Source: Streptomyces sp. Ag109_O5-1 (lineage in GTDB: Bacteria; Actinomycetota; Actinomycetes; Streptomycetales; Streptomycetaceae). Taken from it: DNA of 64,000 nt. The notes under the pieces are model-generated. The model did no database searches. It saw nothing but the letters and a program-made list of their open reading frames with translations, and was not told where the DNA came from. The translations under genes were made by a program, and so were the position numbers. Shown here piece after piece: positions 44,933 through 53,600 of this stretch. Numbering within the stretch: position 1 is the stretch's first letter; every line of letters starts with the position of its first letter. The stretch spans positions 9,176,001 through 9,240,000 of the forward strand of contig NZ_RKQF01000001.1 in assembly GCF_003814875.1 (NCBI RefSeq), written 5' to 3'.

Positions 44933-45691
44933 TCACAGCACGCTCGTCATGCCGCCGTCGACGTACAGCACCTGTCCGCTGATGAAATCCGCGGCGGGGG
45001 AGGCGAGGAACAGCACCCCGCCCACCAGGTCCTCCGTACGGCCCCACCGGCCGGCCGGGGTGCGGCGGCGCACCCAGGCGCTGAACTCCTCGTCGTCGAC
45101 GAGGGGCCGGGTCAGCTCGGTCTCGATGTAGCCGGGGCCCAGGCCGTTCACCTGGACGCCGTGCGGGCCCCAGTCGGCGCACATGCCCTTGGTGAGCATC
45201 TTCAGCGCGCCCTTGGTCGCCGCGTACGGCGCGATGCCGGGGCGGACCACCTCGCTCTGCAGCGAGCAGATGTTGACGATCTTGCCGTGGCCGCGGGCCG
45301 TCATGTGCCGGGCCGCCTCCCGGCCCACCAGGAACGCGCTCGTCAGGTTGGTGTTCAGGATGCGGTGCCAGTCCGTGTCCGTGAACTCCAGGAGCGGGGC
45401 GCGCAGCTGCATGCCCGCGTTGTTGACCAGGATGTCGAGCGGGCCCACCCGCTCCTCCACATCCGCGATGCCGGCGGCCACCGACGGCCCGTCGGTCACG
45501 TCGAACGCGGCCGCATGGGAGCCGGGGATCCCGGCGGCCGCCTCGGCCAGCCGGTCCGGGTCCCGGCCGTTGAGGACCACCGTGCAGCCGGCCTCCGCCA
45601 GGCCCCGGGCCAGCGCGCGGCCGATGCCCCGGCTGGAGCCCGTGACCAGGGCGGTCCGGCCGCTGATGTCGAAGAGGGGGTGAGCCGTCAT
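44933..45691 (-). CDS. Gluconate 5-dehydrogenase-like SDR
   Basis: 252 residues. TGSSRGIG cofactor motif, NNAG, active-site Ser in NICSLQSEV and YAATK. End motif FISGQVLYVDGG. Interconverts 5-keto-D-gluconate and D-gluconate in the idonate route. ATG 45691 lies 12 bases after the GntP stop; the four structural genes are packed with gaps under 50 bases, so they form one operon. Confidence 0.88.
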   Translation of the reverse strand: MTAHPLFDISGRTALVTGSSRGIGRALARGLAEAGCTVVLNGRDPDRLAEAAAGIPGSHAAAFDVTDGPSVAAGIADVEERVGPLDILVNNAGMQLRAPLLEFTDTDWHRILNTNLTSAFLVGREAARHMTARGHGKIVNICSLQSEVVRPGIAPYAATKGALKMLTKGMCADWGPHGVQVNGLGPGYIETELTRPLVDDEEFSAWVRRRTPAGRWGRTEDLVGGVLFLASPAADFISGQVLYVDGGMTSVL

Positions 45692-45702
45692 CGTCGCACC
45701 GC

Positions 45703-47100
45703 CTAGATCACGAGGGACAGGAGGAGGACCAGACCGCCCGCGACGACCGAGATGATCGTCTCCATGACGGACCAGGTCTTGAGGGTCTGGCCGACGCTCA
45801 GGCCGAAGTACTCCTTGACCAGCCAGAAACCGGCGTCGTTGACATGGCTGAAGAAGAGCGAGCCGGCGCCGATGGCGAGGACGAGGAGGGCGGTGTGGGC
45901 GGTCGACATGTCGGCCGCGAGGGGAGCCACCAGGCCCGCCGCCGAGACCGTGGCGACCGTCGCCGAGCCCGTCGCGAGCCGGATCGCCACCGCGATCAGC
46001 CAGGCCAGCAGCAGCGCCGGTATCGACCAGTCCCTGGAGATCTCCAGGATCATCTGGCCCACACCGCAGTCGATCAGCGTCTGCTTGAAGCCGCCGCCCG
46101 CGCCCACGATGAGCAGGATGCCCGCGATGGGCATGAGGCCCTTCTCGACGGTCTGCGAGATCCGCTCCCGGGAGAACCCGGCCGGGCGGCCCAGCGTGAA
46201 GATGCCGACGATCACGGCCGCGAGGAGAGCGATCAGGGGGGAGCCGATGACGTCGAAGACGCGCTGGACGGTGTGCGTCGGGTCGTCGACGACTATGTCC
46301 ACCAGCGCCTTGGCCAGCATCAGGACGACGGGGAGCAGGATCGTGACGAGGGTCGCGCCGAAGCCGGGACGCTTCTCCAGCTCCTCCGACGGGCGCTGCG
46401 GGAGCATCCGGTCGGGCGCCTGGACGTCCACCCAGCGCGCGGCGACCTTGGAGAACAGCGGACCGGCGACGATCACGGTCGGGATCGCGACCAGCACGCC
46501 CAGGGCCAGGGTCACGCCCAGGTTCGCGTGGACCGCGTCGATCGCGACCAGCGGGCCGGGGTGCGGCGGCACCAGGCCGTGCATCACGGACAGGCCCGCG
46601 AGGGCCGGGATGCCGATGCGCATCAGGGAGTAGTTCCCGCGCTTGGCGACCATCAGCACCACCGGGATCAGCAGCACGATGCCGACCTCGAAGAACAGCG
46701 GCAGGCCGATCACGGAGGCGATCAGCACCATCGCCCACGGCATGGCGCGCCCGCCGGCCTTCGCGAGGATCGTGTCGACGATCTGGTCCGCGCCGCCGGA
46801 GTCGGCCAGCAGCTTGCCCAGGATCGCCCCGAGCGCGATCAGGACACCCACGCCGGCGACCGTGGAGCCGAGGCCGGTGGTGAAGCTGGTGATGACCTTG
46901 TCGAGCGGCGCCCCGGCGAACGCGCCCAGCGCGAGCGAGCCGATGGTCAGCGCCAGGAAGGCGTGCAGCTTGAACTTGGTGATGAGCAGGACGATGACCG
47001 CGATGCCCGCGAGCACGGCGATGCCCAGCCGGGCGTGTCCGGCCGAGGTGATGGGCGCGACGGCGTCCGCTGCCAGCATCTCGACGTTGAGTCTGGTCAC
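45703..47100 (-). CDS. gntP: GntP-family gluconate/idonate permease
   Basis: 465 residues with about 12-14 membrane helices. Family motifs HGLVPPHPGPLVAIDAVHANLG and the second-half LAGVGVLIALGAILGKLLADSGGAD; ends VVAGGLVLLLSLVI in the membrane. Takes up gluconate or a related aldonate by proton symport. GTG 47100, 47 bases after the gluconokinase stop, in the middle of the operon. Confidence 0.92.
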   Translation of the reverse strand: MTRLNVEMLAADAVAPITSAGHARLGIAVLAGIAVIVLLITKFKLHAFLALTIGSLALGAFAGAPLDKVITSFTTGLGSTVAGVGVLIALGAILGKLLADSGGADQIVDTILAKAGGRAMPWAMVLIASVIGLPLFFEVGIVLLIPVVLMVAKRGNYSLMRIGIPALAGLSVMHGLVPPHPGPLVAIDAVHANLGVTLALGVLVAIPTVIVAGPLFSKVAARWVDVQAPDRMLPQRPSEELEKRPGFGATLVTILLPVVLMLAKALVDIVVDDPTHTVQRVFDVIGSPLIALLAAVIVGIFTLGRPAGFSRERISQTVEKGLMPIAGILLIVGAGGGFKQTLIDCGVGQMILEISRDWSIPALLLAWLIAVAIRLATGSATVATVSAAGLVAPLAADMSTAHTALLVLAIGAGSLFFSHVNDAGFWLVKEYFGLSVGQTLKTWSVMETIISVVAGGLVLLLSLVI

Positions 47101-47147
47101 GGGGGTTCCTTGGAGTTATGGGGACGAAGGGGGAGTGGGGCGTTCGG

Positions 47148-47669
47148 TTACCGCGGGGTGAGGCCGGGCAGCGCGTCCAGCGCCCGTACGGCGCGGGCGG
47201 TGATCTCCTCGGGGGTGCCGGAGACGTCCACGGCGACGCCGGGTTCGTCCGCCGCCAGCGGCTCGAGGGTGGCGAACTGGGAGTCCAGCAGCGCCGTCGG
47301 CATGAAGTGACCCTGCCGGTGCGACATCCGGTCCTCGATGAGCTTCCGGTCGCCGGTGAGGTGCACGAACACCACACCGGGGGCGGCGGCGCGCAGCCGG
47401 TCGCGGTACGACCGCTTCAGCGCGGAGCTGCTGACCACCCCGCCCAGCCCCTCCCGCCCGTGCGCCCAGGAGCCGATGGCGTCCAGCCACGGCCACCGGT
47501 CGGCGTCGTCGAGCGGGTGCCCGGCCGACATCTTGGCGATGTTGGCGGGCGGGTGGAAGTCGTCGCCCTCGGCGTACGGGACGCCGAGCCGGGCGGCGAG
47601 CAGGGGACCGATCGTGGTCTTGCCCGTACCGGCTACGCCCATCACCACGACGACGTGGGGGGTCCGCAT
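47148..47669 (-). CDS. gntK: Gluconokinase
   Basis: 173 residues. P-loop GVAGTGKTT (11-19), GDDFHP and NIAKMSAGHPLDDADRWPWL, SSSALKRSYRD, and HLTGDRKLIEDRM, the standard bacterial gluconokinase motifs. ATP + D-gluconate gives 6-phosphogluconate, which enters the pentose-phosphate pathway. First gene of the minus-strand operon, divergent from gntR across 182 bases containing the candidate operator. Confidence 0.93.
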   Translation of the reverse strand: MRTPHVVVVMGVAGTGKTTIGPLLAARLGVPYAEGDDFHPPANIAKMSAGHPLDDADRWPWLDAIGSWAHGREGLGGVVSSSALKRSYRDRLRAAAPGVVFVHLTGDRKLIEDRMSHRQGHFMPTALLDSQFATLEPLAADEPGVAVDVSGTPEEITARAVRALDALPGLTPR

Positions 47670-47806
47670 CGCTGCCTCGCTGTCTACCTCGGAGGTTCCT
47701 CGACGAGACGGCGCATGCCCTCGACGAGCGACACCGGCCTACGACATCCGGTGTCGGCCTCACTGAAACCCATTAGGTACGACGAATTCAAGGGTGTGTG
47801 ACATAT

Positions 47807-47817
47807 AAGTCTGACTT
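47807..47817. promoter_or_regulatory. Candidate GntR operator
   Basis: AAGTCTGACTT is a perfect 5-bp palindrome around one base, inside the gntK-gntR divergent gap, 35 bases before the gntR start. The surrounding TATAAGTCTGACTTTTT is AT-rich, unlike the neighbourhood. A FadR-family GntR would be expected to bind such a site. Confidence 0.5.
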
Positions 47818-47851
47818 TTTGGGTCTGTGATCCACTCGGTACGCTGAGTGC

Positions 47852-48553
47852 ATGAGCACACCGGGCCGGGGGCTGCACGGCCGCGTACTGGACTCCCTGG
47901 GCCCCGCGATCACCGCGGGCGAGTACCCGCCGGGCAGCGTCCTGCGCACGGACGAACTGGCCCAGCACTTCGCGGTGTCCCGCTCCGTGATGCGCGAGGC
48001 GGTCCGGGTGCTGGAGTCCATGCACCTGGTCGAGTCCCGCCGCCGGGTGGGCGTGACGGTCCGGCCCAAGGCCGCCTGGAACCTCTACGACCCGCAGGTC
48101 ATCCGCTGGCGGCTGGCGGGCGCCGACCGCCCGCACCAGCTGCGTTCGCTCACGGTGCTGCGCTCGGCGATCGAGCCGGTGGCGGCGGGCCTGGCGGCGA
48201 AGCACGCCACGGCGGAGCAGTGCGCCGAGCTCACCGAGTGCGCGCTCGGCATGGTGGCGAACTCACGCGGCCACAAGCTGGAGGGATACCTCGTCCACGA
48301 CATGGCGTTCCACCGGGTGATCCTGGTCGCGTCCGGCAACGAGATGTTCGCCCGGCTCGGTGACGTGGTGGCCGAGGTCCTCGCGGGCCGTACCCACCAC
48401 GAGGTGATGTTCGAGGACCCCGACCCGGCCGCCGTCACCCTCCACGTCCAGGTCGCCGAGGCGGTACGGGAGGGCGACGCGGCCCGCGCGGAACAGCTCA
48501 CCCGGGAGATCACGGTGGGCGCCCTGCAGGAACTGGACATCCTCGCGCCCTAG
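47852..48553 (+). CDS. gntR: FadR-subfamily GntR regulator of the gluconate operon
   Basis: 233 residues. N-terminal wHTH (RTDELAQHFAVSRSVMREAVRVLESMHLVESRRRVGVTV) and a C-terminal FCD domain with HDMAFHRVILVASGN, whose His/Asp bind a metal and small acid. Divergent from the gluconate operon, so it is the probable repressor, released by gluconate or 6-phosphogluconate. ATG 47852. Its stop lies three bases before the end of the convergent YchJ-like gene. In S. coelicolor the homologue is, from memory, SCO1678. Confidence 0.9.
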   Translation: MSTPGRGLHGRVLDSLGPAITAGEYPPGSVLRTDELAQHFAVSRSVMREAVRVLESMHLVESRRRVGVTVRPKAAWNLYDPQVIRWRLAGADRPHQLRSLTVLRSAIEPVAAGLAAKHATAEQCAELTECALGMVANSRGHKLEGYLVHDMAFHRVILVASGNEMFARLGDVVAEVLAGRTHHEVMFEDPDPAAVTLHVQVAEAVREGDAARAEQLTREITVGALQELDILAP

Positions 48554-48556
48554 GCC

Positions 48557-48979
48557 CTAGTCCTGGAACTCCCCGTCCACGTACACCCAGGCCCCGTCCA
48601 GCCGCTCGAACCGGCTGCGCTCGTGCAGTGAGCCGCCCTTGAAGGAGGCACGGAAGGTCACGGTGCCGGTGGTGTGGAAGGCCGAACCGTCGGTCGTCTC
48701 CAGGATCTCCAGACCGGTCCAGCGCATCCCCGGCTCGAAGTCGATCCGGGGCGGGCGCGTCCGCGGATGCCAGGTCCGCAGCAGGTACGCCTCGTCGCGC
48801 CTGACGAAGGCGCTGTAGCGCGAGCGCATCAGCCGCTCGGCCGTGGGCGCCACGGCCGCTCCCCGGAGGAACCGGCCGCAGCACTCTTCGTACGTCTCCG
48901 CGAGACCGCACGGGCAGGCGGGGGTGTGGACCGGGGCGGAGCCGTGCTGCCGCTTGGACTGCGAGGTGCGTCGGGACAT
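48557..48979 (-). CDS. YchJ/UPF0225 family protein with SEC-C motif
   Basis: 140 residues. SEC-C type zinc motif CPCGLAETYEECCGRFL (about 23-39) and the family body LMRSRYSAFVRRDEAYLLRTWHP. Function unknown; the fold is like the SnoaL/NTF2 group. ATG 48979 is preferred; an ATG at 48988 is possible and would include the edge of the tandem duplication that begins at 48984. Convergent with gntR. Confidence 0.85.
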   Translation of the reverse strand: MSRRTSQSKRQHGSAPVHTPACPCGLAETYEECCGRFLRGAAVAPTAERLMRSRYSAFVRRDEAYLLRTWHPRTRPPRIDFEPGMRWTGLEILETTDGSAFHTTGTVTFRASFKGGSLHERSRFERLDGAWVYVDGEFQD

Positions 48980-48983
48980 GGGC

Positions 48984-49402
48984 CCCATTCTCGGCGATCC
49001 GCCCGCCTGCCCCGACGACCGGCCCGCCTAGGCCGACTCGGCGTTGGTGGGCGGCTGGGCCGGACGCGCCGGGACGGCCTGGACGGGCAGCGCGGGCAGC
49101 GCCGTACGGTGCACCCAGGCGTCGAGGAGGCCGTCCAGCGGCTCGTCCGCGAACCGGTTCACATGGGCCGTGAACATCGCCGTGGTCACGGCCCATTCTC
49201 GGCGATCCGCCCGCCTGCCCCGACGACCGGCCCGCCTAGGCCGACTCGGCGTTGGTGGGCGGCTGGGCCGGACGCGCCGGGACGGCCTGGACGGGCAGCG
49301 CGGGCAGCGCCGTACGGTGCACCCAGGCGTCGAGGAGGCCGTCCAGCGGCTCGTCCGCGAACCGGTTCACATGGGCCGTGAACATCGCCGTGGTCACGGC
49401 CC
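48984..49402 (+). repeat. Perfect 208-bp tandem duplication
   Basis: Bases 48984-49194 repeat exactly at 49192-49402 (offset 208). The unit spans the 3' end of the M1 peptidase gene (last about 52 codons with the stop) and the intergenic sequence up to the YchJ start. The copy farther from the gene body (about 48984-49191) is therefore a silent extra 3' end, and the real stop is at 49236-49238. Confidence 0.9.
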
Positions 49403-50699
49403 CGCCGCGGTGCAGCCCCGCCCAGGCGCGCAGCATGTGGAAGAACCGCTCGTCGCCGAGCGCGCAGCGGATCGCGTGGATCGTGACCCCGCCGCGTTCG
49501 TAGAGCCGGTCGTCGAACATCGCCTTCTTGCCGGGGGCGGCGATCCGGATGTCCTGCGGCATCCCGGACAGCAACCGGTGGGCCACGGCGGCCAGTTGCT
49601 GGGCGCTACGGCCGCCCGACCGTTCCGACCACAGCCACTCCGCGTACTTGGCGAGCCCCTCGTTCAGCCAGATGTGGCGCCAGTCGGCGATGGACACGCT
49701 GTTGCCGAACCACTGGTGGGCGAGTTCGTGCGCCACCAGCCGCTCCGAACCCCGCGCCCCGTCCACGTGGTTGGCGCCGAACAGCGACAACCCCTGGGCC
49801 TCGACGGGGACATCGAACTCCTCGTCGGCGACGACGACGGCGTACTCGTCGAAGGGGTACGGCCCGAACAGCCGCTGGAACAGGTCCATCATCGCGGGCT
49901 GCCGCGCGAAGTCCCGGGAGAACTCGGGGAGTAGATGGGCCGGTATGTGACCGTGCATCGGCACCCCGCCGAAGCCCGGGTCGCCCAGCAGCACGGTCTG
50001 GAACTTGCCGATCGCCAGGCTCACCAGATAGCTCGACGTCGGCGCCGCCTGCTCGAACACCCAGGTCGTCGTGGACGCCTTGGTGGTACGCGTGAGCAGC
50101 CGGCCGCCGGCCACCACCGAGTACGCCGACGGGCAGGTGACCGAGATCAGGTACGACGCCTTGTCGGCCGGCCGGTCGTTGCACGGGAACCACGAGGGTG
50201 CGCCGGTCGGCTGGCTCGCCACCAGCGCGCCGTCCGTCAGCTCCTCCCAGCCGATCCCGCCCCAGGGGCTGTTCACCGGCTTGGGGTTGCCCGACCAGTG
50301 GATCTCCACGGTGAACGCGGCCCCCGCCCGCAGCGGCTTCGCGGGCTTGATCCGCAGCCTGCCACCCCGGTGCGTCCAGTGCGGCTGCCGGCCGTCCACC
50401 CGGATCCGGCCGATCTTGAAGTCGGCCAGGTTCAGCTGGAACTCGGGCAGCGCGGCACGGCCCGCGATCGCGTTGATGCGGGCCATGCCGGAGAGGCGAT
50501 TGGGTCCGGGCCGGTAGTCCAGCATGAGCTCATAGCGATGCACCCGGTACCGGGAATCGCCGTTGTCCGGGAAATACGGGTCCGGACCCGCTGACTGCTG
50601 CACTGCCACTTCCGCGTTCGCTCCCTGCGCCTTGCTGGAACCGTCTCTCGGTGCGCCGATGCCCGCGGCAACCGAGCGGCCCGCGCTCAGGGACGCCAT
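49236..50699 (-). CDS. M1 family metallopeptidase
   Basis: 487 residues. Gluzincin motif HELAHQWFGN (His324, Glu325, His328) with third ligand Glu347 in WLNEGLAKY, 18 residues later, as in M1 aminopeptidases. The N-terminal beta saddle is shortened and the usual GAMEN substrate motif reads VEAQGLS. No signal peptide is obvious. ATG 50699 overlaps the end of the synthetase gene by 13 bases, so it is translated from the same message. As I recall, epsilon-poly-lysine producers carry an M1-type enzyme that degrades the polymer; a self-protection or trimming role is inferred. Its last about 52 codons and stop lie within the tandem duplication at 48984-49402. Confidence 0.88.
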   Translation of the reverse strand: MASLSAGRSVAAGIGAPRDGSSKAQGANAEVAVQQSAGPDPYFPDNGDSRYRVHRYELMLDYRPGPNRLSGMARINAIAGRAALPEFQLNLADFKIGRIRVDGRQPHWTHRGGRLRIKPAKPLRAGAAFTVEIHWSGNPKPVNSPWGGIGWEELTDGALVASQPTGAPSWFPCNDRPADKASYLISVTCPSAYSVVAGGRLLTRTTKASTTTWVFEQAAPTSSYLVSLAIGKFQTVLLGDPGFGGVPMHGHIPAHLLPEFSRDFARQPAMMDLFQRLFGPYPFDEYAVVVADEEFDVPVEAQGLSLFGANHVDGARGSERLVAHELAHQWFGNSVSIADWRHIWLNEGLAKYAEWLWSERSGGRSAQQLAAVAHRLLSGMPQDIRIAAPGKKAMFDDRLYERGGVTIHAIRCALGDERFFHMLRAWAGLHRGGAVTTAMFTAHVNRFADEPLDGLLDAWVHRTALPALPVQAVPARPAQPPTNAESA

Positions 50700-53600
50700 G
50701 CCTCGATCGGATTGCCGAGCCAGCGGGTGTCGTCGGGAACCGACTCCGCCGCCATGACGAGCGACGCGGGACCCAGGGTGGTACGGGCCCCGATCATGCT
50801 GCCGGGCAGCACGATCCCGCCAGGACCCAACGTGGCGCCCTCACGGAGAACAACAGTATCCGTCCGCAAGATCCGGTCGTGGAAGAGGTGAGTCTGCAGC
50901 ACACACCCGCGGTTCACGGTCGCCGCGTCCTCCAGGGTCACCAGATCCGTCTCCGGAAGCCAGTAGCTCTCCACCCAGACACCCTTGCCGATGCGCGCCC
51001 CGAGGCCGCGCAGCCAGGCCGTCATCAAGGGTGTACCCGGAACCGAGCCCGCCAGCCACGGTACCGCCAGCACCTCCACGAAGGTGTCCGCCAGCTCGTT
51101 GCGCCACACGAACGAACTCCACAGCGGGTGCTCCCCGCTGCGGTGCCGTCCGACCAGCAGCCACTTGGCCAGCACGGACACCAGACCCGCGGCCGCACCG
51201 GCGCCGAGCAGCACCAGCCCGGAGAGCAACGGCGCCCAGGCACCGAGCGCGCACAGCGCGGCGACCGTCAGTCCGGCCAGCGCCACCGAGCACAGCACCG
51301 GCACGATCCGGCACGTCTCCACGAGGGCCCGCGCCCACAGCAGCCGCGCCGGCGGCTCGTAGGTCCGGCTCTGGTCGCCGTCGGCCGCGCTGCGCGGCAG
51401 CTTCACCGGCGGCAACCCCAGGTACGAGGTGCCCTTCTTGGCCTTCTTCGGCGTCGCCGACAGCACACCCACCAGACCGCCGTCCGGCACGCTGCGGCCC
51501 GGCGCGGTCATCCCGGAGTTCCCGAGGAATGCCCGCCGCCCGATCTCCGCGCGCCCGATCCGCACATAACCGCCGCCGAGCTCGTACGGCGCGGTCAGCG
51601 TGTCGTCGGCCAGGAACGCGCCCTCGCCGACCGTCGTCAGGCTCGGCAGCGCGAGCACGGTCGACACCTCTGCACCCCGCCCGATCCGCATCCCGAGCAG
51701 CCGCAGCCACACCGGCGTGACCAGACCGGCGTACAGCGGGAACAGGGTCTCGCGGGAGCGGTCCATCAGCTGGGACACGGTCCACGCCTGCCAGCCGATC
51801 CGGCTGTGCGTGGGATGCGTGCCGACCCGCAGGCGCAGGCTGAGCAGTCGTACGAAGACGAGGATGAGCAGGGCGTACGCGAGGCCGAAGGCCAGCGTCG
51901 CCGGGACCAGGGCCAGCGTCGCACCCCGCAGGGCCTCGGCCAGGCCGTCCCCGGGGGCCACGAAACGACCGGCGACCAGCAGCGCGACGGCACCGGCGAG
52001 CACCGGCAGCGCACTGAGACCGAGGCCCGTCAGGCCGTACATCACCCGCCAGTACGTGCCGCGCTGCGGCCGCTGCTTGGGCCAGTTCCGCTTGGCCTTG
52101 CCCAGCTTGACCGCCGGGGCGCCGGCCCAGCGCTGACCGGTCGGGATCTGCCGGGTGACCGCCGAGCCGGGGGCCACCTCGGCGCGCTTGCCGACGCGGG
52201 CGCCCGGGAAGAGCATGCTGCGCGTGCCGACGACCGCGTGGGCGCCGATCCGGACCGCGCCGATCTCCAGGCGGTCGCCGTCCAGCCAGCAGCCGGACAG
52301 GTCCACCTCGGACTCCACGGCCGCGCCGCGCCCCACCCTGAGCAGGCCGGTGACCGGCGGCAGCGAGTGCAGGTCCACCTCGGCACCGATCTTGGCGCCC
52401 AGCGCCCGCGCGTACCGCTCCAGCCAGGACCCCGTCAGCGTGGTCGCCCCGCTGAACTCGGCCAGCCGCTCCGCCGCCCACAGTCGCAGATGGACGGAGC
52501 CGCCGCGCTTGTACCTGCCGGGCTTCACACCGCGCAGCAGCAGCCGTGCGCCACCGGCCGCGATCGCGATCCGGCCGGGCGGGGTGAACAGGGCCAGCGC
52601 GCCGACGCCGACCAGCCACCAGGGCGCGGTGGGCAGCCAGCCGTAGCCGCTCAGCACATTGCCGAGCGCGGCGAGGACGACCGTCCAGCGCAGCCCGAGG
52701 AGGGTGAACAGCGGGAGCAGCAGCAGGAGCTGCACGAACTGGGCGGAGCGCGGCACCGGGGCGATGGTGCGCTGCGCGCCGTCGTCGTGCGCGGACTCCT
52801 CCAGCCGGCGGGCCAGCTTGCGCAGCACCGGCTGCTGGTAGATGTCCAGGACGGCCGCGCTCGGGTAGCGGGTGCGCAGCCGGGTGGTGAGCTGGGCGGC
52901 GGACAGGCTGCCGCCGCCGATCGCGAAGAAGTCGTCGGCGGCGCTGCCCACCGGGATGCCGAGGACCTCGGTCCACTGTTCGGCGAGCCAGGCCTCGGTT
53001 CCGTACAGCTGCTCGGCCGGGCCGCCGGTCTCCAGGCCCTCCAGGGGCCAGGGGAGGGCGTTGCGGTCGACCTTGCCGGAGGTACGGGTGGGCAGCTCGG
53101 CGACGGGCGCGATAAGCGGGACGAGGGCGGCGGGCAGCTCGGCGCGCAGCTTCTCGACGGCGGTGGCGTGGTCCCAGCCGTCCTGGGTGACGACATAGCC
53201 GACCAGGAGCTGGTTGCCGCTGCGTGCGGTCCGTACGGCCGCCGCGGCGCCCGCGACGCCGGGGAGCGCCTGGAGGGCCGCGTCGACCTCGCCGAGCTCG
53301 ATACGGCGGCCGCCGAGCTTGATCTGCTCGTCGGCGCGCCCGAGGAAGACCAGTCCCTCGCGGTCGGCCCGCACCAGGTCTCCGCTGCGGTACGCCCGCT
53401 TCCAGCCCAGCGACTCCAGGGGCGCGTACTTCTCCGCGTCCTTCTCGGCGTCGAGGTACCGGGCGAGGCCGACCCCGCCGATCACCAGCTGGCCGCTCTC
53501 GCCCAGGGCCACGGGCTCGCCCGCGTCGTCCACGACGGCGAGCTCCCAGCCGTTCAGGGGCAGCCCGATGCGGATCGGCTCCTCGCCGGTCATCAGGGCG

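Noticed and set aside
48984..49191. Extra copy of the M1 peptidase 3' end as a separate gene fragment
   Set aside because: It has no start, ribosome site or promoter and arises from tandem duplication only.
49044..49934. Plus-strand frame containing a repeated peptide segment
   Set aside because: The repetition is only the 208-bp DNA duplication read in a shadow frame of the M1 peptidase.
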